NCBI GenBank assembly: GCA_964016985.1
Contig: OZ024821.1
Span: 10,002,550 to 10,066,549 of the forward strand
Reading direction: 5' to 3'
DNA from: Anodontia alba
Lineage: Eukaryota; Mollusca; Bivalvia; Lucinida; Lucinidae
Length of the DNA stretch: 64,000 bases
The position numbers and the translations under genes were made by a program. This document shows, piece by piece, positions 1 to 9,301 of this stretch (the stretch's first letter is position 1; each line of letters opens with the position of its first letter). The notes under the pieces were generated by a model. The model ran no database searches. It saw only the letters and a list, made by a program, of their open reading frames with translations, and was not told the origin of the DNA.

Positions 1-973
1 GCACTTTTACGGTCTGCCAACTTCACCCTGGGTCCCGATGCAACTCTTAATACAGAAATACATAAAAATTCAGTTCGCATAAAGGCTCCCAACTCAGTTA
101 GTGCAGCAAAGCGAAAACATAAAAATCAAATTAATCACTATGATAAACAAAGACGAGTACTCATGGCTAATTCTACTGTGTGACAGAGTAAATGAAAACC
201 AATAGTTGAACCACGGCGGGCCAGGCCAAAGTCATATCGTCAAACCCCAACCCACTAGTAAAAGTTTTACGAAGAGGCCGTCATTGATTCTGAGGCCAGA
301 ACCGCCGTCGTGCAATTAAAGAGTGAAGCATAGCCATCAAAACAGTGATTGGGTTGATAACTAGGCATGCAGTATGCCGCATAATATCCAGGCTGTAGCC
401 AATTCTTTTATAGCAGTTAATTAATTTTCTGAATTGCTCCGAAAAGTTAGATTTTCCAACATTTTGTTTTAAATCTGGACACTAAGTCACCGTAAAATTC
501 TGGTTCCGATATACCTTGTTGCAGAAGTGTTTTCAGACTGACGTTATATTTTTCTACCAAGGTGCTGGGTCTGCGATAAAATTTCGAAAACGCCTTACGA
601 AGTTTAAAATAACGTTAACCCTGCCTAAGAAGTTTGGCAGTAAGGGCTTTATTACTGTAGTTAAAGTCACTAAGATTTGAAGAAGCTCTGGCGAATCTAA
701 TGTTGAGATATGTATACCCCATATGAGGTACGCCGGGGGACATCGCCGTCCAGAAAAAGGAAATTGACTCAAAATCAAAATCGTCTCGTTTATCATAAAT
801 TTTGGTGGAAACTGTACCATTAGATATACATAGATGTTGCCTCGGTATCGGAAGAATTGGCTTTATTTAACTGGATTCAGTAGGGTAAACCAACAAATCA
901 AACTAAGTACTAACTCTTTGATTTCCCGTTCGGTTACTTCAAGTTTTCTAACTGTCATGATACCTTCTGAGTT
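1..973. other. unassigned sequence, no gene recognised
   Basis: I see no coding signal, repeat family or RNA gene that I can support here. The longest open frame, 88 codons on the minus strand at 554-820, has no recognisable domain and no codon pattern that sets it apart from chance. The stretch lies downstream of the minus-strand carboxylesterase, so a last exon of that gene could be hidden in it. I could not find one by eye. Confidence 0.5.
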
Positions 974-1190
974 CCCAGCGGGCACATGACGTTCATACAA
1001 CGTCGCATCCCAGCGGGCACATAACGTTAATACAACGTTGCCTCAACGTCGATGCAACGTCATGACGTTGCATCGACGTTGAGCCGACGTTGTATAAACG
1101 TCACGTGCCCGCTGGGATCAGTGTACGTTATGAAGTTGCATCGATGTTAATGCACCGTTGTCTCTAAGTTTCGTACCCGCTGACTTATCC
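974..1190. repeat. fold-back repeat rich in CAACGTTG (family E)
   Basis: A fold-back unit runs from CCCAGCGGGCAC at 1009 to its reverse complement GTGCCCGCTGGG ending at 1116. The interior alternates 'caacgt' and 'acgttg' words around a centre near 1068. A partial second unit starts with the same CCCAGCGGGCAC at 974, and a decayed unit follows to about 1180. Related units lie at 26925-27095, 28480-28626, 44524-44550, 45118-45195 and 59018-59126. This looks like a small non-autonomous fold-back transposon family. Confidence 0.75.
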
Positions 1191-1729
1191 ATGGATTCAG
1201 ATTTTTCGGCTACAAAGTACATAGACTTGCTAGTAGGCGAAGAAAGTGTGCACTTATAGGAACCAGTCCAGGCGCATTCTGAGCAGACCCGTCATTGTCC
1301 ACTCACAGAGATTCTTGAATAGTGTAGAAAATAGGGACGTACAGCAAATATCCTGATAAGATTGTGCGATGTGCAGGCTACCTGGGCCTTCACTGCTCTG
1401 ATATGCCTCGAAGACACTTTGAGCGGCGATGTCAGAACTTGTACATCCAGCGGAGATTCAGATCAGTCTGCATTCTGCATTCTGCAAAGTCTTTCCGTGG
1501 TAGCCAAGGATCCAAAGCATCTTCAGAATCAGGAAAGATTTTGATCCGACAACGCAGATGCCCAGGTTGACCTGAATCTTTGCTGGTCGGACATCACTTG
1601 GAGAAGAGAGAGCTAATCTTAGTGTTTTTCGTACATTTGTTCGATTTGCGCTTGTTTGGTTTTGTCTGTTTCCTCTTCCACGGTGTCTGGGAAGGGCTGC
1701 GGCGTGATTGTGGCACTCCCCGCCCCACG
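1191..1729. other. non-coding; contains one dispersed repeat segment
   Basis: No gene is recognised. The part at about 1600-1665 closely resembles 54520-54585. Both carry 'gagct/aact aat(c/t)ttagtg(t/c)ttttcgta(c)' followed by a 'tttgttcga' run, and translate to similar peptides around LILV-FV-LFDL. This suggests two copies of an uncharacterised dispersed element. Open frames at 1362-1570 are short and featureless. Confidence 0.45.
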
Positions 1730-1834
1730 CCAGCTAGCATTCTACATAAATCTATAGCAGGCTGTTATCGGCCCGTCAGCTACTCTGACGGGCCGATAAT
1801 GGCCCGCTATAGATTTATGTAGAATGCTTACTGG
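1730..1834. repeat. long palindrome element (family B, copy 1)
   Basis: Two arms of about 45 bases form a near-perfect inverted repeat. They start at CCAGCTAGCATTCTAC and end at GTAGAATGCTTACTGGG. The centre is CGGCCCGTCAGCTACTCTGACGGGCCG. The same element occurs at 5382-5488, 9901-10001 and 27222-27328. The short open frame at 1580-1822 runs into the palindrome and should not be read as a gene. Confidence 0.8.
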
Positions 1835-1936
1835 GCCTGGACTTTTCTCTTACCAAATTTTAAGCAATCTTGTAAGAAATGCTGTGCTCCGGCTCAGCAT
1901 ATAATAAATAAAATAAGACTACATGGGCAAAATCAA

Positions 1937-1946
1937 ACAAATGTTA
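1937..1946 (-). other. candidate 5' splice site at the end of the carboxylesterase exon
   Basis: On the minus strand the sequence reads AAATCTGG|GTAACATTTG. The TAA read as a stop belongs to the GTAA of a donor-like site. Family alignment places the end of the exon just before the usual 'G-N/D-P' segment, which supports an intron here. The acceptor and last exon were not found by eye. Confidence 0.5.
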
Positions 1947-3518
1947 CCCAGATTTTATGAAGTTGGCAAAGACCGCCATGTACAGCTTGGAAACATCAAG
2001 TTCCCAGTCCGACGGTTCATAGTCGTCAGAATACGGCCCAGTCCACGTAAGGTAACCAGCTTTGTCATATCCAAACAGAAACGTTAACTCATCGGCATGG
2101 TTTGGCTTGGATACCCAAGAAGGAGTCGTCAATAAATGCTGAGATGGAAAAGCTTCGAAATGGTAGGCGAACGTATTGTCCGTTGAACTCAGATTCGCAT
2201 GCATATCTGCCACCAACTTGGCATGAAAATTAAACACATAATCGCCAGTCATCCTCAGAAACGATTGCCGTATATTTGTAATATCATCTGGATTTGTCCA
2301 ATTAGTATATTTGTCAACTATCATGTCGGATATTAATTCGGGAACATTTTCGCCGTACATGGATTTAGCAATAAGAGGAACGATGTCCTTTACGAATTCG
2401 GCCCTTGATGGGGCAAAGTTTTCAGCATCGTCAACACCAGCAAACGGGTCAAGATTCATGGCGCCTTCCCCGGATGTTACGCCGGTCATAAAGTCCAGAG
2501 AAGCAAACCATTCCTTTACTTCTGGTGATACCACTGATATATCGTTGATTACATTATAAGGATTAGATGATAAGAATTCCCCATCAATAACTGTAACAAG
2601 TTCCATCGGAAATCTAACAAATCCATTCTCTTTTTTATTCAAAGTCTCTTCAAGTTTCTCTCCTGATGTTGATTCAATGCAGTGCACAACATCTTCAGTG
2701 GAAGCTTTGATATTACACCCAAGCAGTTCACCAATCCGCAAAGTAATGTCCAAGGGATGCGGTTGGAAAGACCAAATATTCGTGATTGAGCCGCTTATTG
2801 CTATGACCCTTTGAAAAAGTCCTTTGTTACCGGGAAATAAGCTGTGATATACTACGCTTGAGGCGCCGGCTGAGTGGCCAACAATAGCAATATTATTTGG
2901 ATCACCACCAAAATCCTCGATATTTTCATGAACCCACGTGAGAGCAATATGTTGGTCCCATAAACCTCGGTTACCAGGCAATGTTTTGTCTCCTGTACTG
3001 AGAAAGCCCCACAGTGCCAGTCGATAATTAACAGTAACAACTATCACATCGCCATAACTGCTCAACATGTCGCCAGGATAGAGCTGCGGAGAGCCAATTA
3101 CAAACCCACCGCCATGGAAATGCACCATTACTGCGCGTTTTGTGCTGGTGTCCCCGTCACAGAACGGTTTGAAGATATTGAGAAATAAACAATCTTCAGA
3201 AGTTTGCATGTTCAGTCCAGGTTTATTTGCTAGTGGTATAGCCAGTTGGGAACAAGATGCTCTGTATCTGGTAGCATCGTACACAGTATCACGTGACAGC
3301 GGAACTTTTATTACTGACTTTCTGAAACGCCGAGGTGATTCTGCATACGGTATTCCTAAGTACTTCTCCACTGTTTTTGTTTTTCCGAAAACATTTAGCT
3401 CTCTAAGTAGTCCTTTGTATATTCCTGCACGAGTGGAGATTGTTTTCGTGGTGTCTTGAGACGCGACACACACTGTTGTTAATGTGAAGAAAAAACATGA
3501 AACAAGCTTTGTCTTCAT
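1944..3518 (-). CDS. carboxylesterase / cholinesterase-like secreted hydrolase
   Basis: The 524-residue open frame belongs to the alpha/beta-hydrolase carboxylesterase (type B) family, which hydrolyses ester substrates. Residues 1-20 form a hydrophobic signal peptide, so the product is probably secreted or lumenal. Family marks in order: C89 and C110 (EDCLFLN) for the first disulfide, HGGGF at 135-139 for the oxyanion hole, nucleophile S216 in GHSAG (the family usually has GESAG), C268/C280 for a second disulfide, acid E351 in TSGEG, and base H474 in PNHADEL. Possible N-glycosylation sites are N406 and N442. The frame ends at 'FIKSG', where most family members continue for tens of residues. 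The stop lies inside TGG|GTAACA, a good splice-donor match, so the real gene probably continues in a downstream exon on the minus strand below 1944. I chose the Met at 3518 because the signal peptide follows it directly. The substrate cannot be told, and a neuroligin-like role is unlikely because the triad is complete. Confidence 0.88.
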   Translation of the reverse strand: MKTKLVSCFFFTLTTVCVASQDTTKTISTRAGIYKGLLRELNVFGKTKTVEKYLGIPYAESPRRFRKSVIKVPLSRDTVYDATRYRASCSQLAIPLANKPGLNMQTSEDCLFLNIFKPFCDGDTSTKRAVMVHFHGGGFVIGSPQLYPGDMLSSYGDVIVVTVNYRLALWGFLSTGDKTLPGNRGLWDQHIALTWVHENIEDFGGDPNNIAIVGHSAGASSVVYHSLFPGNKGLFQRVIAISGSITNIWSFQPHPLDITLRIGELLGCNIKASTEDVVHCIESTSGEKLEETLNKKENGFVRFPMELVTVIDGEFLSSNPYNVINDISVVSPEVKEWFASLDFMTGVTSGEGAMNLDPFAGVDDAENFAPSRAEFVKDIVPLIAKSMYGENVPELISDMIVDKYTNWTNPDDITNIRQSFLRMTGDYVFNFHAKLVADMHANLSSTDNTFAYHFEAFPSQHLLTTPSWVSKPNHADELTFLFGYDKAGYLTWTGPYSDDYEPSDWELDVSKLYMAVFANFIKSG

Positions 3519-3945
3519 TATGGATCACTGCAGACTGAAAACTTATATTATACATAAAAGTACTTTCAACTACCATGGATTATGCTAGTGATACGCAGGT
3601 CAAGGATTAAAGTTACATAATCAGTAGAAACTACTGATTATGCTAGTACACGCATCCACAGACCCATCTGTTTTTACGTGAATTATCTATCTATAAAATC
3701 TATATGATGCCCTTTGAAACAAAGAACATACATCTAAAGGTTGCTCTTGAAAACAAAGAACATATATCTATTGGAAACAAAGAATGTATTATCACTGCAA
3801 ACTGCAAAATTATATTATACATGAATGCCCTTTTTAATACCATTGGACGTTACTGATACACAATGGACACAGGTATGAACAATGATACACAGGCCAAAGA
3901 TAAACGTGCATAATCAGTATGTACCGTAATTACTCTAACTATTTG
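3519..3945. repeat. duplicated 5' flank of the carboxylesterase gene
   Basis: Bases 3522-3640 (GATCACTGCAGACTG onward) resemble 3795-3930 (TATCACTGCAAACTG onward), including 'atattatacat', 'gatac(a)caggtca/cca' and 'cataatcagta'. The block 3636-3735 (ctactgattatg...aaatctata..gatgcc) is repeated again at 4561-4645. The area just upstream of the start codon has therefore been copied at least twice. The core promoter cannot be placed with confidence. Confidence 0.6.
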
Positions 3946-4403
3946 CATTACGAAAACACGCCTATTCAAATACAGTGGAACCTCGATAATTCAAAGTCCA
4001 AGGGACCAAACAGTTTTGTTTGAATTATTGAGACTTTGAATAATTGAGGGTTAAAATGCATACATATATTTAAGTCGGAACTTCAAAATGATTTTGAATT
4101 ATTGAGTATTTTGAATTATCGGAGTTTGAATTATCGAGGTTCTACTGTATATAGAAAATTTCACCTCCAAAAAACTAAAAAAAATTCAGATAAAAAACTC
4201 TGATATTTTTCATATTTCTGCTCAAACTATAGATTGTTGGTACTCGTTAGAACCGCCTCGGTGAGGCGATTCTAACGAGTACCCACGATCTATGTTTTTG
4301 AGCAGAAATAAGAAACATAATGTATACCCCTGTAAACCCCAGTTTTACTGTATAAAAATGGAGTTTAAGGGCGTCAATATTATACAGGAATGTTTTCATG
4401 ATG
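3946..4403. mobile_element. family A MITE, copy 1, interrupted by a pogo-like MITE
   Basis: The ends are CATTACGAAAACACGCC at 3946 and its near complement ending TTTTCATGATG at 4403. The central palindrome (GGTACTCGTTAGAACCGCC and its complement) lies at about 4235-4295. A second element sits inside at 3973-4147. Removing it restores the uninterrupted family sequence seen at 36961-37239. Confidence 0.88.
3973..4147. mobile_element. pogo-like MITE (family D) nested in family A copy 1
   Basis: A 175-bp element begins CAGTGGAACCTCGATAATTC and ends with the near reverse complement GAGGTTCTACTG. TA is duplicated at 3971-3972 and 4148-4149. The interior is an imperfect palindrome of 'gaattattgag' words. 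Such CAGT...ACCTC ends with a TA duplication are typical of pogo/Tigger-type elements of the Tc1/mariner superfamily. A sister copy is at 22056-22234. Confidence 0.85.
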
Positions 4404-4660
4404 GACATCTTATTTCCTTACCATACTTTTTCTAAAATTTATAGATGTCTGTTCCACTACCTACTAATGTGTTTAAACTATTGTTGGACGAGTGGCAGTG
4501 TAGACCATGATCAGACGCCGCGATATGCTTGTCTGTCACAATATTCAGAGTTACAACGGTACTACTGATTATGTTTGCACACGCACCCACTTAGACCTAA
4601 CTGTTTTACATGAATTATATGTCTGTAAAATCTATAGGATGCCTTGATATTATCCTAAGT
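4404..4660. repeat. duplicated flank and remnant of a hairpin element
   Basis: Bases 4404-4510 (cttaccatactt...taaaattt...gttggacgagtggcagtgtagacc) match 5935-6035 and, more weakly, 47835-47935. All three lead into the family C hairpin word 'cagtgtaga.c'. Bases 4561-4645 repeat 3636-3735 from the carboxylesterase flank. No gene is seen. Confidence 0.55.
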
Positions 4661-4661
4661 T

Positions 4662-4985
4662 TGCTCTTGGAAACAAAGACTACATACCTATACATGTCTC
4701 TTGGAAACAAAGAACATATTATTCTAAGGTTGCTCCTTGAAACAAGAATATACATCTATACATTGCACTTCGAAACAAATAACATATTATATATAGGCTG
4801 CTCTTGGAAACAAAAATGCATGCATCTATAGGTTACCCTTGGAAACAAAGAACATTCATCTATTGGTTACCCATACATCTATAGGTTACCTTTGGAAACA
4901 AAGAACATACATGTATAGGTTACCCTTGGAAACAAAGAACCTACATCTATATGTTACTCTTGGAAACAAAGAACTTATAAAAGAA
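4662..4985. repeat. minisatellite, ~34-bp unit, about ten copies
   Basis: The unit is roughly 'cttggaaacaaagaacatacatctataggttacc' in two parts: CTTGGAAACAAAGAACAT, then ACATCTATAGGTTAC. About ten diverged units are present, one shortened near 4865. One or two units also occur at 3715-3785 next to the gene, and a single inverted unit (tgttctttgtttccgaggg) sits at 6896-6915. Short open frames at 4610-5024 come from this repeat and are not genes. Confidence 0.8.
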
Positions 4986-5024
4986 CGAAACACGAAGTCT
5001 TTGTTTCATTGGGAGTCTTCGTGA

Positions 5025-5381
5025 CAGCTATGTAGACGACATACAACATTTTTTTTTATTTTCTCCGGGAAAACAAGGCGCCATTTTATGTGAAAAGTCT
5101 GCTAGGCAAACGAGTCACATGAAATGTCAGTCCTTAATTGCTTGACAAACCTGTGTATCAGTTCAAGTTTTACAGCAGCAAATTTGAGCAGCAATTTAAG
5201 AGAACGTACCTTCGGACATGTGCGCCCAGCGAAAATTCTGGTCATCCTGCGCTTTCACAAGTCTGATCAGAGTCTTTACTGTCTGTCAACTTAATCATTA
5301 CATGGCTGTTATAGAATGACGAACGGGGAATGAGTTTATCAAATGGTGCGGTGCGCAGGCTGATGTTGTTATTCGCTATTC
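5025..5381. other. non-coding; fragment of a GCGCCCAGCGAA repeat
   Basis: No gene is recognised. Bases 5215-5290 (acatgtgcgcccagcgaaaa...gatcagagtctttactgtc) are a diverged half of the dispersed family G fold-back, described at 7410-7625. Confidence 0.5.
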
Positions 5382-5488
5382 CCCAGCTAGCATTCTACGT
5401 AAATCTACATCGGGCCGTCATCGGCCCGTCAGCTACCCTGACGGGCCGATGACGGCCCGATATAGATTTACGTAGAATGCTGACTGGG
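5382..5488. repeat. long palindrome element (family B, copy 2)
   Basis: This is a near-perfect inverted repeat between CCCAGCTAGCATTCTACG and CGTAGAATGCTGACTGGG, with the centre CGGCCCGTCAGCTACCCTGACGGGCCG. It is the best preserved of the four copies. Confidence 0.82.
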
Positions 5489-5539
5489 TCGAGCATGATA
5501 TAATGAACTTTTATCATGTTTCTTTGTTTCTGTTATACC

Positions 5540-5823
5540 CATCACGAAAACATACCTATATAATTTTGACCCCCTTAAACCCCACTTTTATGTAGTAAAC
5601 TGGGGTTTACAGGGTATACATTAGTTTTCTTATTTCTGCTCAAAAACATAGATTGTGGGTACCCGTTAGAACCGCCTCGGCGAGGCGGTTCTAACGAGTA
5701 CCAACAATGTATGTTTTGAGCAGAAATATGAAAAAAAAGATCTGAACATTTTTTTTTTCTGAAAACTTTCAGTTTTTGGTGGTATACTTTTCAATATATT
5801 TGAATAGGAGTGTTATCGTAATG
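5540..5823. mobile_element. family A MITE, copy 2
   Basis: It begins CATCACGAAAACATACC and ends GTGTTATCGTAATG. It contains the small hairpin 'aaccccac...actggggttt' near 5575-5610 and the central palindrome around GCCTCGGCGAGGC near 5680. The orientation is opposite to copies 1, 5 and 6. Confidence 0.88.
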
Positions 5824-5899
5824 CTCAGTTATCTCTTATACCAGATATTGAAACCCTTAAAAATATGCAATGTGGTGTTGGATAGATTAAGAATATTAA

Positions 5900-6110
5900 C
5901 TACCGTATTCATCCTAAGTATTCGGACATCTGAACTCCTTACCATACTTGTTCTAAAATTTGAACATGTACAGTTTACTGCCCGATGTTGTGTCTAAAAA
6001 ATTGTTGGATGAGTGGCAAACAGTGTAGACCCTGATGAGACGCCGCTTTCTGCAGCGTCTCATCTAGGTCTTCACTGTTTGCTCAGGCCTATTTGTCCGA
6101 ATACATACGG
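5900..6110. repeat. family C hairpin with its left arm
   Basis: The hairpin at 6017-6085 pairs GGCAAACAGTGTAGACC with its complement around 'gagacgccgc/gcagcgtctc'. The left flank matches 4404-4510. The segment belongs to a dispersed hairpin element. The open frame at 6013-6198 is read from the hairpin and is not a gene. Confidence 0.65.
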
Positions 6111-6976
6111 TAAATACGATATCTTGCTTACTCCAACAATACTTATTAAGGTCATTTACTCCCTTTTGGCAAATATGCATGTCTCCCAAAATGAATAAAT
6201 AACTAAAAACACTACAATTTGCCCGCATTTCTTTATTTCATCAAATTATTTGAGGTAGTGTTATTCTTAGTTCATATATTCTGTTATTTTACACAGTCAC
6301 CTTTTTTTTTTATTATTATTAATTTAGCTCTAAAATGACAATATTTTCCATTTTTAACGTTTTTCTTAATGTGTGAAATTGGCATGTTTACAAATGATAT
6401 AAACATATATGAAATGAAATGAAAACATATTCTGACAGAGTTGATCTTGGCTACCAACCTATGTTTCACTTTGTACATTAAAATAAATCCTTTATGCTGC
6501 AAAATAAATGTATATATAATCCAAAAATGGTCAGAATTGCTATTTTGTATATAAAAACATGATTCTTTGTCAAAAATGGACTTTCTTGGTTGCCATGACA
6601 ACGATCTAAATTTATTTAGATTTGAACCAAAAATCGTAATAGTAGAAATGAATTACAAAATTACAACAAGTTTCAGTCTTGTCGTCTGACCCCCATGTGT
6701 TGCCCTCTACCTTAAACTTACACAGAGAGGTACGCTAAGCAAACTTGTAGCAAGTGGCATTTTACTATTTTATTATTATTTTTCAGAGAAATTAAGATCA
6801 TTGTTTTTTCAGAGAAAATAAGATTAAGTGCTAACAAAAAAAAGCTATAGCAATCACCTAGCAGACGAGTCACACGGTATGCCGTCTGATTTTATGTGTT
6901 CTTTGTTTCCGAGGGCAACCTTTGTAGACTTTACTAAACATATTAGCAACGTGTGCTGTTGTACATGTATTTCTTA
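6111..6976. other. AT-rich, no gene recognised
   Basis: The sequence is AT-rich with several homopolymer runs. The 105-codon minus-strand frame at 6284-6601 has no recognisable domain and a composition that tracks the local AT bias. One inverted unit of the ~34-bp minisatellite lies at 6896-6915. The final bases 6963-6976 (ACATGTATTTCTTA) are the left target duplication of the following SINE. Confidence 0.5.
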
Positions 6977-7279
6977 AGCCGGCCTCGGTGGCTCAGTTGG
7001 ATACGTCGTCCGACTGGACACCGGGAGGTCGCGGGTTCAACCCCCGCCGAGGTCGGCAACATTCTTTCATGGAGATTGATCATGAAATATTTTCTACGGT
7101 TATTCTCTGCCTTCCGCTGATTCAAGAAGGGCAGTTGTCACGTTCTGGCGAAAGAATGTGCACAATACAGGTTAACCGCTTAGAGGATTAAGCCTGCCCG
7201 GTAAACGTGTGGTTAGGTAAATTGACCGCGCTCGACATGACCCAGTTGGGTTGACTGGGCCGTAAACACAAACGAACAA
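6977..7279 (+). mobile_element. tRNA-derived SINE with 14-bp target duplication
   Basis: The head at about 6978-7058 resembles a tRNA: GGTGGCTCAGTTGG fits an A box and GGGTTCAACCCC fits a B box, so RNA polymerase III transcription is expected. The head is closed by complementary GCCGGCCTCGG and CCGAGGTCGGC ends. An unrelated body follows, and the tail ends 'gggccgtaaacacaaacgaacaa'. ACATGTATTTCTTA is present at 6963-6976 and again at 7280-7293, the target duplication expected of LINE-driven retroposition. It has no protein product, and frames read here are shadows. Confidence 0.85.
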
Positions 7280-7409
7280 ACATGTATTTCTTACTGGTTT
7301 CAATTAAGCAATTGTCTCATGTAAGTACAGTGAATGACAGGTAAAATGGATATATTGTATAAAAGTTCTGTATCACAGACCTGTCATGTATACAAAAATT
7401 TGTTTTTCT

Positions 7410-7625
7410 CTCCATGCGAGGAAATTTACCGTCTGATCTGTACGCCCAACGAAGACTCAGACCACCCTGCGCATTCGCGCAGTCAGATCAGGGTCTTCAT
7501 TGTCCGCATGAAGATACTTTGCACCCTTTGCTATCCAAACTGCGTCCAGTGAAGATTCTGATCAGACTGCGCGAATGCGCAGGCTGATCTGCATCTTCGC
7601 TGGGCGCACATGTCCGAAGGTATGT
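7410..7625. repeat. fold-back repeat built on GCCCAGCGAAGA (family G)
   Basis: The left part holds 'acgcccaacgaagactcagaccaccctgcgc' and the right part holds the complementary 'gcgcaggctgatctgcatcttcgctgggcgc'. The middle carries 'gtccagtgaagattctgatcagactgcgc'. Related copies, often partial, lie at 12030-12190, 34850-35070, 36195-36355, 51550-51745 and 63855-63910. Confidence 0.65.
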
Positions 7626-8003
7626 TTTCTGACCTAACGGTTCATACTATTCCTTCATCCAAAAGTGTTAAGATTAACACTTTCGAGCATTTTATATAAT
7701 GAATTATACAATATACGATTAAACTGCTAAAACTTGTATCAATGACATGCTGCTGTTGACAAAATTATGTATCGGACTGTACTGCGGTCACCTTTTCCGT
7801 TATGTAATATATTGTAAAGGTACGTTTTCTGACTTTAAGGCTCATAACATTCCTTCATCCAAAAGTGTTAAGATTGACACTTTCGAGCATTTGATATAAT
7901 GATATAATGAGTTATACAACATACGCTTAATCTACTAAAACTATCAATGACATGCTGCTGTTGACAGTATTTACCAGACTGTTTCCGTTATGTAAAATAT
8001 TGT
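7616..8003. repeat. tandem duplication of a ~190-200-bp block
   Basis: Bases 7616-7815 and 7816-8003 share the same order of words: 'aaggta.gttttctgac', 'attccttcatccaaaagtgttaagatt', 'acactttcgagcatt', 'caatgacatgctgctgttgaca' and 'tttccgttatgtaa'. They differ by scattered substitutions and small gaps. No protein is recognised in either copy. Confidence 0.75.
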
Positions 8004-8106
8004 AACATATAAAACAATTGTGCTTTATGTAACGTCTGGTGCTGTTATTACTAAAGTGCCTACTTATTGCATACTTCTACAAATTACAGAACGCACATAT
8101 ATGCAT

Positions 8107-8303
8107 GGGCCGAGTTGTTCAAAGCATCGTTTGCTTAACGAGCTCGTAAGTGGTCAAAATCTTTACTGTTCTAGTAAGTACAATATCTAATTCACAAGTA
8201 TTTTTGCTGAAAATGTGAGTCGCCTTTGCAAATGCAAAAACTACTGATCAAAGGTTTAACGATACGTTAACTAACAACATCGTTAGTTTTTACAAGTGGG
8301 CCC
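8107..8303 (+). mobile_element. MITE with GGGCC.AGTTGTTCAAA ends (family F, copy 1)
   Basis: It begins GGGCCGAGTTGTTCAAAGC and ends 'atcgttagtttttacaagtgggccc'. The inner part holds 'tatttttgctgaaaatgtgag', as in the copies at 29270-29485 (inverted) and 33111-33354. The right inner arm is truncated here. The long complementary ends suggest a non-autonomous DNA transposon. The superfamily is not certain, because I could not see a clean target duplication. Confidence 0.7.
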
Positions 8304-9301
8304 TGTTTGTTCAATGTCAACCAACATTAAAGACATTTGCGGGTAATTGCCATTTTTGTGTAATCCTCAAAAATGAAAGTTGAGCCAGAGTAAAAACGTT
8401 GCTGTTGTTTGGTACAAAACTTAGTAAATTTAGTAAATAAGGAATTGATTTTTCCTGTTTTTAGCACAGAGTTTGTCAAATCTGGCTTCAAATTTGAGGA
8501 AAATAATGAAAAGCACATGTTTAGAATTTTTTAACGTTTTGCCTTTATCCCAGATCTGATAAAGCTTATTTGGTTCAGCCTTTCTTAAATGATTTATTTC
8601 AACGTACAGTATCCCCTGTGTTAGTATACAAGTAGAATCCGCCGTATCACCAAAAGATAATACTTCCTTTTGGGGGATTTTATGTATATTTTAGTTCCTG
8701 AATTTCCCATAAAAATGAAATTAGCACGATGACCCACACTTTTCTTTTAATTTTCTGTTGTATATTACCCCCCTCCAAAGAATAAACCTTACTTTGTGAG
8801 ATTTCCAGTGTAGCAATTTTCTATAAGGTCCATAATATGGAAGAAATGGATTTATTTTAAGGATTTTTAGGAAGTGTCGGAAATTGGCATTGCAGGTTCC
8901 TGTCTCATCTTGACAAATAAGCAGCAGATGTGTACAAGAAAACATTGATGCAAAGCATCAATATGCCGGGAAACTAATCTGTCATGCATTACTTAGCTCC
9001 CTATAGATCGTAGTATAGTGAAAAAAATGTTATAATTTATGAAAGGTTGTAATTATATAAATTATCGCAATACTCAACGATAAAAACATTATAGACGTTA
9101 TCAGAGCAATGTAAAAAAATCAACTATGATCGTCTGTTTTCTAGCCCGCATACATAATTACATGTCGCCATTCATAGCCTAGGCCGAACATACTATATCC
9201 GAAATCATCTATGTAGCAGTGTTTCGTTCTTTTCTACATTCATAATGTTTTCTGTCGGCCCAAATCTTTTCATGCTTGAATATCAAATTAAACTATATTA
9301 A
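8304..9301. other. no gene recognised
   Basis: This is ordinary AT-rich sequence without a supported feature. The minus-strand frames at 8327-8518 and 8721-8945 are short, lack domains and have no support. Confidence 0.5.

Noticed and set aside
554..820. 88-codon minus-strand open frame as a gene or last esterase exon
   Set aside because: It has no family motif, no suitable splice acceptor pattern that I could tie to the esterase, and a length within chance for the region.
5382..5488. microRNA precursors at the family B and family A palindromes
   Set aside because: They are multi-copy, too long and too perfect, with element-like ends. A transposon origin explains them better.
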